Shown one piece after another: positions 62,489 through 64,000 of a stretch of DNA of 64,000 bases. The stretch spans positions 372,001-436,000 of the forward strand of contig NZ_CP131131.1 of assembly GCF_033705735.1 (NCBI RefSeq). Reading direction: 5' to 3'. A program made the translations under genes and the position numbers. The DNA is from Shinella zoogloeoides. GTDB lineage: Bacteria; Pseudomonadota; Alphaproteobacteria; Rhizobiales; Rhizobiaceae. Position 1 is the stretch's first letter; the number at the start of each line of letters is the position of its first letter. The notes beneath the pieces are model-generated. The model searched no databases. It was not told where the DNA came from and worked only from the letters and a program-made list of their open reading frames with translations.

Positions 62489-63421
62489 TCAGGCCTCTTC
62501 CTTTCTCCCAGCGAACCAGTTGGCCAGCAGTGCGCCCGAGATGTTGTGCCAGACGCTGAAAATGGCGCTGGGAACGGCGGCGAGCGGCGAGAAATAGGCC
62601 GTCGCCAACGCCGCGCCGAGACCCGAATTCTGCATGCCGACCTCGATGGCAATCGCCTTGCGCTTGGCAAGGGAAAGCCCCGTGACCTTCGCCGCGAAGA
62701 AGCCGAGCAGATAGCCGAGCCCGTTGTGAAGGACGACGACGGCGAAGATCATCAGGCCGGATTGAACGATCGACGCCTTCGACGCGCCGACAACGGCGGA
62801 AACGATGAGGACGATGCCGATGACGCTCACGAGTGGCAGCGCGGGCACCGCCGTCTTGACGACGCCGGGCAGCAGCTTCTGAAGGAGTGCACCGAGGGCG
62901 AGCGGCACGAGGACGACCTTGACGATGCTGAGGAACATGGCCCAGCCGTCGACGGGAAGGTACTGGCTGGCAAACAGCCAGACGAGGAAGGGCGTGATGA
63001 GCGGCGCGGCCAGCGTCGTGACGGAGGTGCAAGCCACCGACAGCGCGACGTCGCCCTTCGACAGGTAGGTCATGACATTCGAAGACGTACCGCCGGGGCA
63101 GCAGCCGACGAGGATGACACCCGCCGCTACTTCCGGCGGCATCGGGATGATCCGCGTCAGCAGGACGGCGAGAAGCGGCATGATGAGGAACTGGCCGAGC
63201 ACGCCGATGGCGACATCGAAGGGACGCTTCACCACTTCGCGGAAGTCTTCAACCGACAAGGTCAGTCCCATGCCGAACATGATGATCGCCAGAAGCGTGA
63301 CGATCCAAGGACCGAACTGCTTGAAGGTATCGGGAAAAAAGAAACCGAGGACCGCGAAGAGGATGACCCAGCCGGCGAAGGTCTTGCCGACGAAAGCCGA
63401 AACGGATGCCAGTGCTTTCAC
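62489..63421 (-). CDS. Bile-acid:sodium symporter (BASS) family transporter
   Basis: A 310-residue membrane protein with nine or ten helices. FGMGLTLSVEDFREVVKRP, GVILVGCCPGGTSSNVMTYLSKGDVALSVACTSVTTLAAPLITP and IEVGMQNSGLGAALATAYF are the BASS hallmarks, including the sodium-site residues. The start is taken as GTG 63421 (VKALASVSAFVGKTFAGWV), with GGAG about 10 bp upstream. Upstream ATGs lie in IS66 sequence. Members import organic acids or pantoate-like compounds with sodium; the substrate is unknown. Confidence 0.88.
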   Translation of the reverse strand: MKALASVSAFVGKTFAGWVILFAVLGFFFPDTFKQFGPWIVTLLAIIMFGMGLTLSVEDFREVVKRPFDVAIGVLGQFLIMPLLAVLLTRIIPMPPEVAAGVILVGCCPGGTSSNVMTYLSKGDVALSVACTSVTTLAAPLITPFLVWLFASQYLPVDGWAMFLSIVKVVLVPLALGALLQKLLPGVVKTAVPALPLVSVIGIVLIVSAVVGASKASIVQSGLMIFAVVVLHNGLGYLLGFFAAKVTGLSLAKRKAIAIEVGMQNSGLGAALATAYFSPLAAVPSAIFSVWHNISGALLANWFAGRKEEA

Positions 63422-63545
63422 AATGCTTGCTCCAACCGAAAATACCTGCCGCGGGTCTATACGCGCCAGCCTTTCTGTCAAGCGAGGAATCGTGACCGGA
63501 AAGAACGATTGCTTTGATGCCGCGTGTACGTCGTAGGCGGTGTTG

Positions 63546-63840
63546 TCAGGCCACTGCTTTGGCGTCTGGCATCTCGGCATAGGCCCATGGCAACAGGTCA
63601 TCAATCTGGCTGTTGGGATGGCCATTGACGATCTTGGTGATTACGTCGGTGAGATAGGCCATCGGCTCGACGCCGTTGAGCTTCGCCGTTTCAATCAGTG
63701 AGGCGATTGTCGCCCAATGCTCGGCTCCGGCGTCGGAGCCGGCGAACAACGCTTTTTTCCGATTGAGGGCGATCGGTCTGATGGACCGTTCGACAGTATT
63801 GAAGTCGATCTCGATGCGGTCGTCATCGATGAAGCGTGTC
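63546..63840 (-). mobile_element. IS66-family transposase remnant (C-terminal end)
   Basis: The minus strand encodes TRFIDDDRIEIDFNTVERSIRPIALNRKKALFAGSDAGAEHWATIASLIETAKLNGVEPMAYLTDV and ends LLPWAYAEMPDAKAVA. This is the C-terminus of an IS66 TnpC, including the ERSIRP segment with the catalytic Glu. Everything before it is missing: at base 63841 the sequence switches to a piece of the integrase gene. I did not find convincing IS66 end repeats on the left. Confidence 0.9.
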
Positions 63841-64000
63841 GTCGAGTTCCTCGGCCATATTCTGATTGGCATTGGCTACAGATGCCCGGGTGTGGGGCGA
63901 AAGCGAACCGCCGCCATAGGTGACACCAGGAAAGCGGATCGCATAACGCTGCTTGCTGGCTGCCGCCTGGTAGCGGCGGTACTCAGTCGAACCTGAGATG
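63841..64000 (-). pseudogene. Integrase-gene fragment, copy 2 of 160-bp repeat
   Basis: About 97 percent identical (five mismatches by eye) to 15504-15663, the middle of the 787-residue integrase-like gene, in the same orientation. Its frame reads YAIRFPGVTYGGGSLSP... and hits a stop 6-8 codons past the junction with the IS66 remnant. It runs off the window end, so a fuller second integrase copy may lie beyond. Confidence 0.93.

Noticed and set aside
63422..63545. IS66 terminal inverted repeat left of the transposase remnant
   Set aside because: No convincing end sequence was visible between the transposase stop and the BASS gene.
1..64000. CRISPR arrays, rRNA or tRNA genes
   Set aside because: I found no regularly spaced direct repeats and no tRNA-like cloverleaf near the integrase or island ends by eye; a tRNAscan or CRISPR search would settle it.

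Overview
The window is GC-rich, densely coded alphaproteobacterial DNA. Paired SyrB-like regulators, many solute-binding-protein transporters and RirA/Irr-style iron uptake gene order point to a Rhizobiales/Rhizobiaceae replicon, perhaps a chromid or megaplasmid. This assignment is an inference from gene content. The window splits into an accessory defence island (about 1-23,400) and a metabolic/transport region (about 23,800-63,400). It ends in decayed genes and an IS66/integrase scar.

Defence island. The left 13.4 kb is most of a Dpd system, which inserts 7-deazaguanine bases into DNA and couples this to restriction. A plus-strand operon, dpdJ (cut by the left edge)-dpdK-dpdD, carries restriction-side genes. 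It converges on a tightly overlapping minus-strand operon read from about 13.4 kb leftwards: an unrecognised gene with a DUF6884-like pattern, dpdB2, dpdA, dpdB1, queE, queD, queC and a YhhQ-type preQ0 transporter. Two diverged dpdB paralogues flank dpdA. No recognisable dpdC is seen, so the first gene of the operon is a candidate for that step or for a new one. To the right lie an orphan gene, a 787-residue tyrosine-recombinase-like protein, a hipBA pair with a clear operator-like dyad, a shortened serine recombinase, an HNH nuclease with a WYL regulator, and a compact three-gene TIR module (tandem-repeat peptide, Cys/His-TIR protein, HNH-like zinc protein).

Metabolic region. An IclR regulator diverges from a polar-amino-acid-type ABC transporter linked to a UxaA-family dehydratase. 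Next come two SyrB-like genes, an AraC regulator, a methyltransferase, a DoxX-MFS operon opposite a TetR gene with a near-perfect operator dyad, a ClpP paralogue, an ArsR-AHSA1 pair, and an iron-siderophore ABC operon with a divergent methyltransferase. These are followed by a LysE exporter beside a dead tetR, a BCCT transporter, a DUF305 protein with paoABC aldehyde oxidoreductase, and a TAXI-TRAP transporter operon that also encodes its DctB/DctD-type two-component system. A good sigma-54 promoter with two upstream dyads precedes the TAXI gene. A glycine-betaine-type proXWV operon follows.

Right end. SulP and ClC channel remnants and a BASS symporter lead to a truncated IS66 transposase. 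It is joined at base 63,841 to about 160 bp that nearly repeat an internal piece of the integrase gene at 15,504-15,663. The two copies are direct repeats about 48.3 kb apart and mark a past rearrangement.
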